The notes: generated by a model not told the origin, from the letters alone. A stretch of 64,000 bases of DNA from Nectonema munidae (GCA_030549495.1 JAUIRK010001058.1:77001-141000); one strand, 5' to 3'. Positions 1 through 10,991 are shown, counted from the stretch's first letter. Program-made: numbers and translations.

Positions 1-178
1 GTAAAATGAAATAATACGATCTTAATTTTTTGTTTTATTTTTGTTTGCACAATTATAACTTCGTTTTATACCCTTGCCCCTGAATCAATCACATTTTTTC
101 ATATAAACATCGCAGGGTGTCTAATAGACTCCTTGTCTTTAGAATACATTCACTCATATAAAACTATCCAATCTTCAG

Positions 179-1170
179 TTATTTGTTTTCTCTATGAATC
201 AAATATCCTTTCATCAATTCCAGTAATGTGCCTGGTAGACTACTTCATTTTTCAAATGAAAAGCCTATTCCACTAAAAAGAAAGAACATTTTTGGATTTT
301 TTAAACTAGTGTATATTCGATGGTTGTAGGTAAAAATGCCCCCAGAAAAATGCCCTCGGAAAAAATGCCTCCAGAAAAAATGCCTCCGAAATAAATGCCC
401 CCAATTAAAAAGTAAGAAAAAATGCCCCCTAATTTTTGATTTTCAGGATTTTTTTAATTATATAAATATTTTTATTTGGTACCGTTTTGAAAGGCTAAAT
501 TTCTTAATCTATAGGGTTTTTTCTTTATAAAGTTCTTGAAAACAATAGCAAAGGTGCAGATTTGTGGGAATGTGTCCTAAAATCAATTAAAATACAAATT
601 ATATTTAGAAAGTGTTCTGATACACACAAAGTCCAAAAATATTTGCTGTTTTATAAAAAAAAATTTGTATTTAAAAAATTGTCGTATGCTGAGTTTTTTT
701 AGTTTATTTTATTTAAATTTTAAATGTTTTAGATGAAAAGTTAACTTTTTTTTTTACAAAAAATCTTTATTTGACATATCTTTTTTAAAAATTTTAATTA
801 ATAATTTTTTTGTGTTGGGGCAATTTTTCCTAATTTTAAATTGGGGGCATTTTTTCCAACTTTTTAATTGGGGGCATTTTTTCCTACTTTTTAATTGGGA
901 GCATTTTTTCTGCCCACTATATTCGATATGCAAATTTAATTAAAATATTTTCGCTGGAAGTATAGTATTTAAATTCACCAATTTTGTAAAAAAAATATAA
1001 AGTAGTCTTATAAATTTAGGACTTTAGGTATGCGCTGAATACACTGTATTTTAAAGGATTGCTTGAATATTTGGTCTCCCGTGTTATTTCCAGACCACTA
1101 ATTTTGAAAATTGCAAGAAAAAAATCCCCCCCCCCCCCCCCCAAATAATTTTGAGGATGTGCGCCCCTGG
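179..1170 (+). repeat. Interspersed repeat family R-A, copy A
   Basis: This stretch is a diverged copy of the sequence at 25,844-26,307, which lies in reverse orientation. Matching landmarks include ATATCCTTTCATCAATTCC, AAAGTAGTCTTATAAATTTA and the right edge GATGTGCGCCCCTGG. The copy is interrupted by a 596 bp foldback element (322-917). Its right end carries a 16-base C-run and then the terminal word, which read on the other strand is CCAGGGGCGCACATCC; a CAGGGG start resembles hAT-type termini, but no transposase is seen, so the class is inferred only. Related right ends occur at 2,866-2,915, 36,390-36,451 and 40,120-40,200. Confidence 0.75.
322..917. mobile_element. MULE-like foldback element with AAAATGCCCCC end repeats
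   Basis: A 596 bp insertion inside repeat R-A. It is flanked by a 10 bp direct duplication, TATATTCGAT, at 312-321 and 918-927; the undisrupted site is visible in R-A copy B, so both boundaries are firm. The ends are inverted relative to one another and each is built from several spaced copies of the word AAAAATGCCCCC (left, 333-435) or GGGGGCATTTTT (right, 818-912). The core is A+T-rich and has no convincing reading frame. A 9-10 bp target duplication with long inverted ends is the hallmark of Mutator-like (MULE) elements; lack of a transposase makes this a non-autonomous member. The superfamily call is inference from the duplication length. Confidence 0.72.
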
Positions 1171-2865
1171 TCTATATACCTGCATCTAATAAACTATGGC
1201 TCAAATTTGGATTGGATTTTATCAGATCAACCTGAAATTAATAATAAAAAATTAGATTTTAAATATCAATTTAAAGACTTCGCTTTAAGACAAGAAAAAT
1301 AATTTTGATAATTCTTCTTTAATTGCCTTGCAGAAAAATTAGGATTAATCTTTGACATCCTCACAAATTTTCGGATATCTCTTAGTAATTTTTAAGAACC
1401 ACTTATTTTGGGTTTGTTGGCTACAGTTCCTCTACTTTTATATTTTGATAAAATTTGAGAAATTACTTGGAGATATATTAAATAATTTTGAAATAGCTTT
1501 GACTTTTGTTTATTGAAAGAAGTACAACTTTAGTTCTCAATTCTAGAGATACTTTATGCATCTCAGTTAAAAAAAGACATCGACAAAAGATCGTTAAAGA
1601 AAGAATACGATTTAAAGAAATCAATTTTAGAAAAATCAATGATAAAAATTTATATTAAAATTTGAAAAAAAAAGTTTTTACCTGAAAAGTCGACAAATCG
1701 GCGAAAACTTTTTCACTGAATTTTTAATAGATAAAATAACCATTTTGAATAAAATAAAAAAGAAAATAATCAAAAAATTTTATTAATGAAAAAAAGAATC
1801 ATTTTAAGCGCAATGTTGATAAAGAGAAAAAGAAAAATATTTTTTTATTTTATCACAACTTTTAAAGCCTTACTTATAGAACCAGCGTGACACCAATGTA
1901 ACAAGAAATCAAAATACTCTGCCAATACATAAAACTACGTTGAAAAGGAAAGCGGTTGATCACTCTTCAAAATTCTGCTTCTCCAAGAAACATTTGCACT
2001 CTACTGTATACAAGCTCTATCATCTGATTGCATAACAAACTTGTGTATTTGCAAGCTGTTTAGTTTTATTCAGTGATGGTTTACTTTTCTGTTCGAAAAG
2101 AAAATCCGCATTTTTAAGTCCATTTTTTCCCCTAAAATCGTTCAGGAGGAATTATAGTATTTAAAAATGTATCAAAATTTTGGAAAAAAATCGAAAGCCC
2201 AATCAAGCATGACCAAAAAGATTCGTTTGAGGTTTTTTTTTACCTTTTGAATAAATGCTTCTAATAATTCCTTCGTACAAGCATTACATAATAATAACAT
2301 GAAATATTTTTTCAATTTTCAGAAAATTCTTCCAATATTTTACATACTCAGGGATTTTTCTATGTTGCATAAGAATATTGTACCTCTCTTTTTTTTAATG
2401 AATCTTTGTATTTATTACCCCGTAACATTTTTCACATTTTTCCAATCCTTTTGTACTACATATAGATTTGGAGATAAATTTTTTTGTATTGAGAGTTTTA
2501 ATGCTATAATATTTTTTCTGTGCCCAATTGTTAGATCATTTTTGACAAACAATTCTTTACTGCAAACATTTCTATTCAGTTTAACTAGATTTTTTGTTAT
2601 GAGAAGTATAAATATAATTATTCGATTTTTGGATGCATGTTTGTGAATAGCGCACTATTGACATCTATTCTCCAACTACAGCAGTAAAAGTTATTTTCGC
2701 AATATATAAGTGATATAAAGTAAAACTTGTGGTAAAGTTTACTTCTAGTAAAGTGTAAGAAAGCATTTTGGAAATTTATTTTGAATATTCAATACAAAAA
2801 TTTAACTTTTAAAAGTAACCGGTTAAATAACTGAAATAAAGATGTCAAGTTCAAGAGACTTTAAA
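1171..2865. other. A+T-rich intergenic tract, no gene seen
   Basis: No conserved reading frame was recognised here. The only open frame of note (2,299-2,646, plus) codes a phenylalanine/isoleucine-rich string typical of T-runs and is not credible as a gene. At about 1,885-1,980 there is a weak echo of the piggyBac-type MITE at 25,951-26,059 (GTGACACCAATGTAAC, AAGAAATCAAAAT, then GAAAAGGAAAGC), suggesting an old copy. Confidence 0.5.
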
Positions 2866-2915
2866 TATATTGAGGGGAGGGGGGTGCCCCTTCTGTATGT
2901 GCGCCCCTGAAGTAA
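2866..2915 (+). repeat. Right end of repeat family R-A (fragment)
   Basis: The sequence ends GTGCGCCCCTGAAG after a G-rich run, matching the right edge of R-A copy A (GATGTGCGCCCCTGG). Only the terminus is recognisable; the body upstream is not clearly R-A. Confidence 0.45.
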
Positions 2916-4439
2916 GTATAACATTGCATTTAGATTTTTCTTCTTTAAATATTCTTTATATATTATGTTCATCGTATTAAACTTTATCAATCTTCAGAAA
3001 GAATTATTCCATCATATCCAAACTTCAAAATTTTATAACGTTGAAAAAATATTTTGTTCATTGTTTTTTGATAAATCATTCCAATTGAAAAAATGTTTTA
3101 AAATGATTTTTGCAAAACAAGGATAAATATTATAGCACTTCTTTTCAGCTAGTTGGCAAATTTATGTTTGTGTCACTGATAAGGCATTTCATATCAGAGT
3201 CTTTATTCAATAAATTTAGATTCTTATTTTTGTTTAGAAGAATGAAGAAACCAGTTCCACATAAATAAGCGGGTGAAAAAGACAATAGTGATATAAGTGT
3301 AACATCACTAATTTTGGATATGAGTGATAGGACTGATTTTGGATTGGTCTAATTTTGGATATAAGTTTATAGACTCCATAAAATATTCAATAAAAAAGTT
3401 TAAAGTTTCTTTTAAAGAAGAATCATTTTTAAAATTAGAGTGTTGATCCTAAGCATCATTAGGAACCGAGGTAATGTCGGGAAACTAGTAAATGGATTTC
3501 TCACCAATTCTAAAGATTTTACGTACTGGGTGATTTTAGTCTTAGTAAATTAACAAGCTGATGATCTTCATTTTCATCAAGAACTGAATTTTCCTATCAA
3601 TTATATCGTATTATTTTAGGATGGTTTTTCAAATTAAGAATAGGAATTGTATATTTTTTTGAGAATCGGAATCCTACAAAACGGTGGTATCGTTCCATCA
3701 CTACTATGGATTAATTTCAATTGTCAAAATACCCAAACTCTTAACTTATCAATGCACCAATTAAATAACTAAGGAACTAGTAACCCTTTGAAGATCAGTG
3801 TAACACCTGTGTCCCAAGAAATGAAAATTGTTCCCTTTAAATATATAAAATTCGATTGAAAGGTAAAGTTAATTTTTTTAATTTAATTAACTAAACAATT
3901 AGAGTAAAACCTTTATTAGTGAATTTATTTATTTAAGCAATAGTGAGCAAACACAAAAAGGTTGTCACAAAAAACATAAAATAAATGCTAGAGCATTACG
4001 ATATCTTTGGAATTTGGGTGAGGGAAGATAAGGGGATAAGGGAAGATTCCATAACGGATCAAATAATTGAAAGTTATTCAAATAACCATTTTTCATTAAA
4101 AGATCAATTGTACTTAAAGACTATTCAACAATGTTCAAAAACTCTCTAAAAAGACTTTTCAAACATAAAAAAGACCTTAATTTTTTTTTTGATATTTGCA
4201 CTTCTAAGTGTTTTTCTAAAGGAATAGAGATGAGAGATTTTTGATAAATCTCTAACTAAACACAACAAATGTGCAAAATAAAACAACGTTTCAGAAAAAT
4301 AATGCAAATTTTGGCTAGATAAGAACAATAAAATAGAAATGAAAACCGGAAGCTTAGAGAACTATGTGCTAACAAATTTAGGAAGGAAAAGAGTAAGCAG
4401 AAAACTATATTTTAAAATTTTAAATTCGCAAATAATGTC
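2916..4439. other. Intergenic tract with piggyBac-MITE scrap
   Basis: Largely A+T-rich and without a supported gene. At 3,781-3,850 the series TAACCCTTTGAAGATCAGTG, GTGTCCCAAGAAATGAAAAT and GATTGAAAGGTAAAG follows the piggyBac-type MITE at 25,951-26,059, so this is a decayed relative. At 3,300-3,370 the word ATTTTGGAT recurs several times; its meaning is unknown. Confidence 0.45.
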
Positions 4440-5640
4440 GAAAAAAATGGATAGTTCAAATGTTGATAACCAAGGTGTTTCTGCTTTAATGAAAACATGG
4501 GAAGTTTGGCTGATTTAAAATCCTATGAAAATGGAGTTATATTTTCTAGATTCTATGTGAAGCTATGGACAAATCAAAAGTAACAGATGCTTGTTTAATT
4601 CGTAATTTTTTATTAAAAGATTTGAACCGTGTCAGCTGTAAAACAGTTCTTGTTTCTGGCAAATTAATACCATGCACAGCCTTTTGTAAAGATACTAAAG
4701 CATAGAGAAATATTAGAACAAAATCGTTTGTATTGGCTTTCAAAAATTGACAGAGCATTAGTAAAAGACTTTTCTCCAAAACAGTTTTATTAGGATCGTA
4801 TGCTTTAGTTAGTTTTCCAGACCAAAGGTATATTGATTATTTACGAGCTAAAACTTCTTCACCTGAAGATACTTCCAAAGAAATTTTGACACTGATAAAT
4901 CAAAGTGATTCTAAAGATTCTATTTGTTCTATAGTGTATGATGGAACACGATTCAAAATGTTGCTATCAGAAAAATAGAAATTCATTTGAAAAAACCCTT
5001 GCATTATTTAGTATGTCTCCTGCATACAAATGGAATTTTTCTAAGGTATATCAAAGCAGTATATCATTCCACTTCTGGTCCAAGGACGCCTACCAAATAA
5101 TTTAACAAATTTTATTTTTTTATTTTGGTTTAATTTAAAAAAATGAAGATGGAGCAAAAATTTTTACAAAATCTCAAAAAGTTACTCCAAGACAGAGTTT
5201 TTAAAGCAATTCCTAGTTTTATCACGCAGAAAACCTTTTAATTGCTGCAGCCATAGATGAGATAAAGAAATGCCCAAAATTGTTGTTAAAATGGAAAAAA
5301 GACTTAAATTAAAAAAGAGAATGCATCAGTTAGAAATTTTGATAAAAATTGTATTGTAATAAATTTTGAAGCAAAATGTTATAAAAATGATCGATTGCAA
5401 TAAAGTTGAATTGACAATACCTCCATCACTACACATTTTAAATTTAGAAAATATTTTTAAATTTCCCATGTCATTTTTAAGTAGTCGAAAGAAATGCTAA
5501 AGATCTTTCTTCTACATGTAAAAGAGTTTTTGGAAGGCATGGTTTTATAAAACAGAAAAATTGAAGAGAAGAGAAAAGTGAAGTTTTTTATGATAAAGTC
5601 ATTTTTACATTAGTATTTAAAAAAAGATCGTATTCAAAAA
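4440..5640 (+). pseudogene. Decayed coding-like tract, unrecognised
   Basis: Across about 1.2 kb the plus strand gives protein-like stretches that jump between frames, for example DACLIRNFLLKDLNRVSC, LIPCTAFCKDTKA, EDTSKEILTLINQSDSK, CSIVYDGTRFKMLLSEK and IAAAIDEIKKCPKLLLKWKK. Mixed polar and charged composition, unlike the T-rich nonsense of neighbouring DNA, argues for a former coding region broken by many frameshifts and stops. I do not recognise the family. It lies immediately upstream of a broken piggyBac transposase on the same strand and could be a mobile-element gene or a dead host-gene copy. Confidence 0.3.
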
Positions 5641-5919
5641 ATGGAGCATAATTATGCTTACACTGATAAATTTAAATAAATGTTCCAACATGCTAACATT
5701 TAATAAAAAGGTCACCTTTTTTCAGGTAATGTTCTAATGCATAGAAGCAACTTTTTTTGTTTTATTTTTGCAACTTTTTTTTATATTTTTTCTTGGCTTT
5801 TATTTTCAAAACTTTTCTCCCCATAACCTTATTTTAATGAGTTATTTTTCAAACTTCCGATCTAAGACGATTCTTTGGAAAACAATACTCCTATTGTCTT
5901 TGTTATACTTCCTCCAAGT

Positions 5920-7060
5920 GAAAAATACTGATACAGAAGACATTGATGAAAATGATATGCTTGATACTTTTCTTAAAGATACCTGTGGAGAAATCGAAGT
6001 GAATGTTTCGGATGTTGAAGAAGATGAGGTTCAAATTTGTCGATGGGAAAAAAAGTTTTTTTTGATAAAACCCTCATCTCATGTTCACACATTGAAAGTT
6101 GCAAAACTTCAAGAGATATTATTGCTTTGGAGCCTATTGATTTCTTTTACAAAGTTATCCCAAAACAATACATGAAAACGATAGCGGAGACATCTTATGC
6201 AAACCAAAAATGAAATAGTATCTTTAGATTGGAAAGATATAGGTATTTTTATTGGATTCATAATTTTATCTGGTTACCATTCATTGCCCAGAGAGGAGGA
6301 TTTCTGGTCGACCCAATTATATCTTGGCGTACAATTGGTTAGTCAAGTAATGTCAAGAAAGAGGTTTAGGGAAATTAAAAAATATTTCAATATTGTTGAC
6401 AATAGTAGAATCGACTTGAAAGACAAAATCGCAAAAGTTAAACGAATATATGAAATGTTAAATTTAAATTTTGCTAAATTCAGTCATTGCTATAACGACA
6501 TAAGCATAGATGAGTCTATAGTTCCTTACTATGGGCCTCACTCATGTAAGCAATTTATAAGAGGCAAACCCATTAGATTTGGTGCATGTGTTCATCTTCG
6601 GGTTGTCCTTTAGCTTTGCACATTTATCAAGGTAAAGAGCAAAAAATTTCAGTCAAAAAGATGCCTTTAGGTATATGCAGGTTGTCAAAAATTTCATCGA
6701 AGCGTTAGAAAACCCTTCGAGGCAGATATTCTATTTTGACAACTTTTGCACCTCATATCTTTAAAAAATTTAAGCGAACAAAACAAAAGCAATAGGCACC
6801 GTTAGAAGTAATAGAACTAATAAATGTCCTTTGATCGAGGATAAAGAACTAAAGTTTGCAAATCAAGAGAAAACCTGGACCTTCTTCGCATCTTTCTAAA
6901 AGCTCAAGAAGTGTTGGTGAACATAATTTAGTCTCTGTTTCGAGACAACAACAAAGAAAATGATTGCTTCCCACTTTAACAGCAATAGTTTTTTGAATTC
7001 TTTAAAAATAGTTTTGTTTTTTAGATTTTTCGCCATTGGTCCACTTGTGGACCATTTAAT
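5920..7060 (+). mobile_element. Broken piggyBac-family transposase
   Basis: A piggyBac (DDE_Tnp_1_7-type) transposase relic. An acidic N-terminal part reads EDIDENDMLDTFLKDTCGEI, followed in a second frame by LEPIDFFYKVIPKQYMK. The clean core is 6,197-6,613 (138 codons): DWKDIGIFIGFIILSGYHSL, then MSRKRFREIKKYFNIVDNSR and DISIDESIVPYYGPHSCKQF, ending at the family's GKPIRFG motif. The first catalytic Asp is in DISIDESIVP; the second is probably in FYFDNFCTSYL (about 6,730). A late NRTNKCPLIEDKEL segment sits near 6,820. At least three frame changes separate these blocks, so it cannot encode a working enzyme. A palindrome TGGTCCACTTGTGGACCA followed by TTAA at about 7,038-7,058 may be the right end. 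Plain DNA transposon, inactive. Confidence 0.85.
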
Positions 7061-8159
7061 TACACAATGATAACTTGTTTTGTTTTTCCATTTTTTTCCC
7101 AAACTTATGTAAAAATATCAATATTAAAAAGTTATAAAAAAACTACTCTTATTGGGGTTGGCAATCAAACGGTAATAATGAAAAATAAGTTTAAATTTTG
7201 TAAGCCTTGAAGTTGTACTTCTTCAGGAGTAAGAACTAGGTCTAAATATTTGTAGTCAGGGTCGAATTTTTTTAAGCATTTGGGGTTAGAGCCGGAGCTG
7301 GATATTTTCCCTCCGATTCCCTAACCCTGGCTTTAAAGTTGTTCAATAGAGAGAGAGAGGGGGGAGGGCTTCCCTGCAGTTAACTATCATCAACATAATT
7401 GTTGACATCTTTGACTAAGTTAAGAGTATCAGCATTTGATAATAATTTGTTTGCTGCATACCATCTAAATATATATAACATATATATATATTCAAAAGTT
7501 GAGTATAACAGCATTTTATTTTACAATTTCGTCTTATCATTCTTGCTAATTATTTTTCCTTTAAAGAATATAACAATTTTTTACAGATAAAGGTGTAGAG
7601 TTTTGAATCTAAAAGAAAGGGATAATTTAATACATCTTTGAATTTATCTTGTTCGTGGAAGCACTTTGCTTGCATTCAAATTTCAAGGTTATATAACTTG
7701 GTATTACTGCTTGCAAGGAATACGTGGAGTTCAAAGGTTCTAAGTCCGTTATTATAATAGTCGTAACACGGTTCAAGTAAACAAGATGCTTTCTACAGAT
7801 AAACGATTCCTTGCGTGTAAAATTTAGTTAATTAATATCGATGTTAGAGAAGTCGAAATTCGTGTTTTTAAAGATTTTGTTATATTTTGAAGGATGTATT
7901 TTGAGAAATTGAAACTCCTTTTTTTGTTGACTCCTGCAATTTTAGTTAAAGCAACTTTTCCTATATACTTAGTTTTGGATTTATTGCATGCAACCTTTCA
8001 TCAACTTATTTGGATTTGGAGGAGCACACAAAAAAAAAGTTTCAATTTTTCAAAATGACATTAAGTTCTTGATGATAACAAAATTTCTAAAAACACTAAT
8101 TTTGACTTCTCTAACATTAATTTAATACCGACACAGAAATTAATGGATATAATTTTGTC
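7061..8159. other. Intergenic tract, nothing recognised
   Basis: A+T-rich sequence with a short GA microsatellite near 7,350 (GAGAGAGAGGGGGGAGGG) and TATA-rich stretches near 7,480. No reading frame or repeat family was identified. Confidence 0.4.
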
Positions 8160-8250
8160 GGCAGATAAATGGCCTAGTAGTAGGAACGTAGGGTCTTGAT
8201 TCAGATCGTCTGGGTTCGATTCCCGATCCCGACTATCCTTACCATCTGTC
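8160..8250 (+). repeat. tRNA-derived SINE-like sequence
   Basis: TGGCCTAGTAGTAGG at about 8,170 resembles a tRNA A box and CTGGGTTCGATTCCC at about 8,210 is a good B box (GGTTCGATTCC), with about tRNA-like spacing. There is no acceptor stem pairing to the other side, so it is read as a SINE head and not a tRNA gene. It differs from the commoner SINE family at 11.2, 31.3, 46.4 and 50.2 kb. Confidence 0.5.
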
Positions 8251-8869
8251 CAGCTATGGAAGATTTATTCTTTCCTATTCATGCGATACCAACAACTAAA
8301 CAAAATCGATGTAATACCTCATAGAAATGTAAACCTTCATATTTAATACCTCTCAAATATAAGTGACAAATGAAAATTTTAAGTATGATGTTTATTTAAG
8401 CATAAAATTACCTTTTTAATAAGAATGTGGAAACTCAATTAATTAAATCAAATTAATAGCAACAGCGAAGATAAAATAATTTTTTATCTTGTTTTAGAAT
8501 AGCTTTTTTCAGATATTTTGTTAACAATATAAGAAGTACCTATAGGTTTAAATATTCAATTTACTATTTGAGTTTCTTTCTACTTTCTAGAAAGTAGAAG
8601 ATTTACAGAAAGTTTTTTCATTCAATTTAAGTCATAAACAAATGCAAAAAATGAAGAAATAGTTTTAATTAATTAGTTAAAAAATATTTTAGCGGCATAT
8701 CGAGTACAATCTCTAGAAGTAAAATTCATAGGATTTATAAATCTTAGAAAAAAACGTTCTAAAGTGGAGTTTATTCTGAATCAAACCTCCAAGTCAAAAA
8801 GTGTTTGGTGAAACCTCTCTATATTGAACTGCATAATGAGTGAGTGAATAAAAGTGTTCACTTTTAAAT

Positions 8870-8935
8870 ATGAGGCAGCAGTTACGGTTACCTGCAAGTG
8901 CCTACCATCATTTTTTCAAGGACGGTGGGGCGCGA
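8870..8935 (+). CDS. MCU: MCU exon 1 (inferred presequence exon)
   Basis: ATG at 8,870 opens 22 codons, MRQQLRLPASAYHHFFKDGG then AR, up to a GTATGC donor at 8,936. Joined in phase 0 to the long exon (which starts Leu-His-Arg-Leu) it gives a basic, acid-poor N-terminus like a mitochondrial targeting sequence. The phase fit and total length support it, but this exon has no homology evidence, and another upstream exon could be the true start. Confidence 0.5.
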
Positions 8936-10991
8936 GTATGCGTTTGTCTTAAGATTGATATAAAGTGATAAGCTATAGATTTAGACTAATTTACTAAATT
9001 ATCTTTTGAAGGTTGGTTAGAAAGATTTTTGCACCATGGCTACTGGCTCATGCGAATTAAAGAAATTTAGGCTTAGCCAGTCAGATAAAAGTAAAGGAAT
9101 GATAGACACACGCTCTCTTTTCAACAATGTTTTATTGATAAATAGGAATCAAAAAGATTACAATACATCTTCATTTCTTTTTAGAAATTTTGAATTTAAT
9201 TAAATTTCAATCAAAAATTAACTTAAATGAAATTTTTGATAAGTTTTGCGGATACAAAATTAAGATGCGTTTCAGCGGATACTCGTATAAATTTTTTGCT
9301 ATTGCTAATCGCGCTTTCTTGCACTGCTCCAACCAGCGTTTCCCAACTTTTTTACTTTCATCGCAGTGGCGTAGCCAAAAATGGAAGTGGGGGGGGGGGG
9401 CATGCAGGGAATTTAGGGGGGGGCCCTGCCCCCCCCCCCCCCCCCCCCTCTGGCTACGCCCCTGCTTTCATGGAGCCCTTGAAATTAGATCGTTCAAAGA
9501 ACTCTAGACAAAAAATATCGAAGGTTTTGTTGCAAAATGAAATTTTATTTTAGTTTCACATTTTATTATATCTTGAAATTATTTTATAATACATTGTAAA
9601 TTATAAAAATGCAATGTTTACATTCTATAAGTTCACTTATATATTTTGTGTTCACACTTTACATATGGCGTGATAATTTGTTTAATGAAAGGAAACAAAT
9701 ATTTATCTTGAATATATGAATTTACCGTTATGCCCTGAATTCACAGATTTTTCGTAGAACCTAGACGCACCCTATGATTCCGGGGAAAATCGGTTGAGAA
9801 ATGCTTTAGTTATATAGCTAAAGAGTAATGGAACTTTGACACCGGAATCGATTGTGTCAAGTGTTCCTGATGAGCATTCAATGTGCGAAGCAAGCACTGT
9901 GCAAAGTACGCTTTGTATGTTTTCACCACTATATATTATCATGGCGTCGTTGTTAATTAAATATTTAATCTCTCAATCTTGGCCATCTTCAATTTGATAT
10001 ATTAATCGCTTTTTCTATTTTTCTTCTCTAGCTACATCGCTTGTCACATTTTTGCAAAGATGATAAAGTAGTTATTCCTGGAATGCATCTGTATCACCAT
10101 GTCAAATTTCAGAATTTTTTATCCAAATACAAAGTTTTTCACACCTCCTTTCTCTCCTTATCCACGATAAATGAGCAATTTGAAGCAAGTGTTCTCACTT
10201 ACAATTGCTCTCCATTTTTGCGCTTAAAAGCTAGCGATAACTCTTCAAACAATTCTAAACTTTTTTCACTTTTTCCAGGCAGTAAAACAATCAAGGAGTT
10301 GGTTGGAGAAATTACATCCGAAATCGATCTCATCAAAGACCTGCAAGTTTACACAGCAACCTCGAACAATATTTTTTCTTCAAACACTCCAGTCTCTGTT
10401 CTATGTCATTCTTCATCGTTTTTACTGAAGATAAACAACGAAGATGAAATGCTACCTGTTAAACAAGTTTCAGAGAAAAAAAATGAAGCAAATGACAACC
10501 AAAACAATAACAGCAATATTTTTGATCAAGTTTTGGATAATAAGACATCTAATATCCAAAGCTTGACTGAGGAATTAGGGCTACTCAAGTCAAATTTGAC
10601 AGGCTTGGAAAAAGAGCGCCAGCGAATATTTTTCTTGTCTTACAACAAAGCGAACTATGTCTCGTGGATCTTCTTAGTTCTGCTGAGCATGCAAGGCGGT
10701 GTTTTGCTTCGCTTCACGTGGTGGGAATACTCGTGGGATATCATGGAGCCTGTGACATATTTCGTCACCTACTTCACCGTTGTTTCCTTCTACGCGTATT
10801 TCGTGATTTTCAAGCAGGAGTACACGTATAAAGACACGATGGAACGCCACTTTTGGCTGCAATTTTACAAAAACGCTCGCAAAGCCAATTTCGACACCTC
10901 CAAGTACAACGAATTAAAGTTGAGGAAGAATCAACTTGAAAGCGAACTGGCGCTTATTTCCAAGATTCGAATGCTGAATGAGCGGAATTAG
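8870..10991 (+). CDS. MCU: Mitochondrial calcium uniporter, pore subunit (MCU), two exons
   Basis: Encodes the pore-forming subunit of the inner-membrane calcium uniporter, which carries Ca2+ into the mitochondrial matrix. Proposed joins: 8,870-8,935 and 10,032-10,991, 341 residues (human MCU is 351). The C-terminal half is unmistakable: a coiled-coil near residues 190-215, first membrane helix (about 230-252), the selectivity-filter loop TWWEYSWDIMEPVTYF with W257, D258 and E261, second membrane helix (about 264-283), then a second coiled-coil (FDTSKYNELKLRKNQLESEL). Numbering of the DIME motif is within a few residues of the human protein. The matrix N-terminal domain is much more diverged and is followed by an Asn-rich linker (about residues 150-185). 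The gene faces INTS9 tail to tail. The long exon has no usable ATG before its conserved part, so an upstream exon is required; its identity is inferred. Confidence 0.95.
9363..9464. mobile_element. Short hAT-type MITE in MCU intron 1
   Basis: A 102 bp palindromic element with inverted ends CAGTGGCGTAGCCA and TGGCTACGCCCCTG, and long G-runs and C-runs facing each other inside. The flanks, CTTTCATC (9,355-9,362) and CTTTCATG (9,465-9,472), match at 7 of 8 positions, fitting an 8 bp hAT target duplication. A related terminus lies beside the hAT relic at 53,671. Two overlapping open frames through it are artefacts of the homopolymers. Confidence 0.7.
10032..10991 (+). CDS. MCU: MCU exon 2 (main coding exon)
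   Basis: The exon begins after a pyrimidine-rich acceptor, TTTTTCTTCTCTAG, at 10,031 and runs 320 codons to the TAG at 10,989-10,991. It carries the whole diverged N-terminal domain, both coiled-coils, both membrane helices and the DIME loop. Its G+C content rises in the conserved C-terminal third, typical of constrained coding sequence. The minus-strand open frame at 10,674-10,862 is a shadow. Confidence 0.95.
   Translation, partial: LHRLSHFCKDDKVVIPGMHLYHHVKFQNFLSKYKVFHTSFLSLSTINEQFEASVLTYNCSPFLRLKASDNSSNNSKLFSLFPGSKTIKELVGEITSEIDLIKDLQVYTATSNNIFSSNTPVSVLCHSSSFLLKINNEDEMLPVKQVSEKKNEANDNQNNNSNIFDQVLDNKTSNIQSLTEELGLLKSNLTGLEKERQRIFFLSYNKANYVSWIFLVLLSMQGGVLLRFTWWEYSWDIMEPVTYFVTYFTVVSFYAYFVIFKQEYTYKDTMERHFWLQFYKNARKANFDTSKYNELKLRKNQLESELALISKIRMLNERN

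Noticed and set aside
2299-2646. 115-codon plus-strand open frame with membrane-like composition
   Set aside because: Phe/Ile/Leu-rich translation of a T-rich tract, with no conserved motif and no neighbouring exon signals.
8160-8250. Candidate tRNA gene
   Set aside because: Good B box, but no acceptor-stem pairing or anticodon arm could be drawn; a SINE head is the better reading.
9190-9553. Two overlapping 105-108 codon plus-strand frames
   Set aside because: They run through the 102 bp palindromic MITE and its G-runs and C-runs; the Pro/Gly stretches are homopolymer products.
10674-10862. Minus-strand frame of 62 codons
   Set aside because: Antisense shadow of the most conserved part of MCU.
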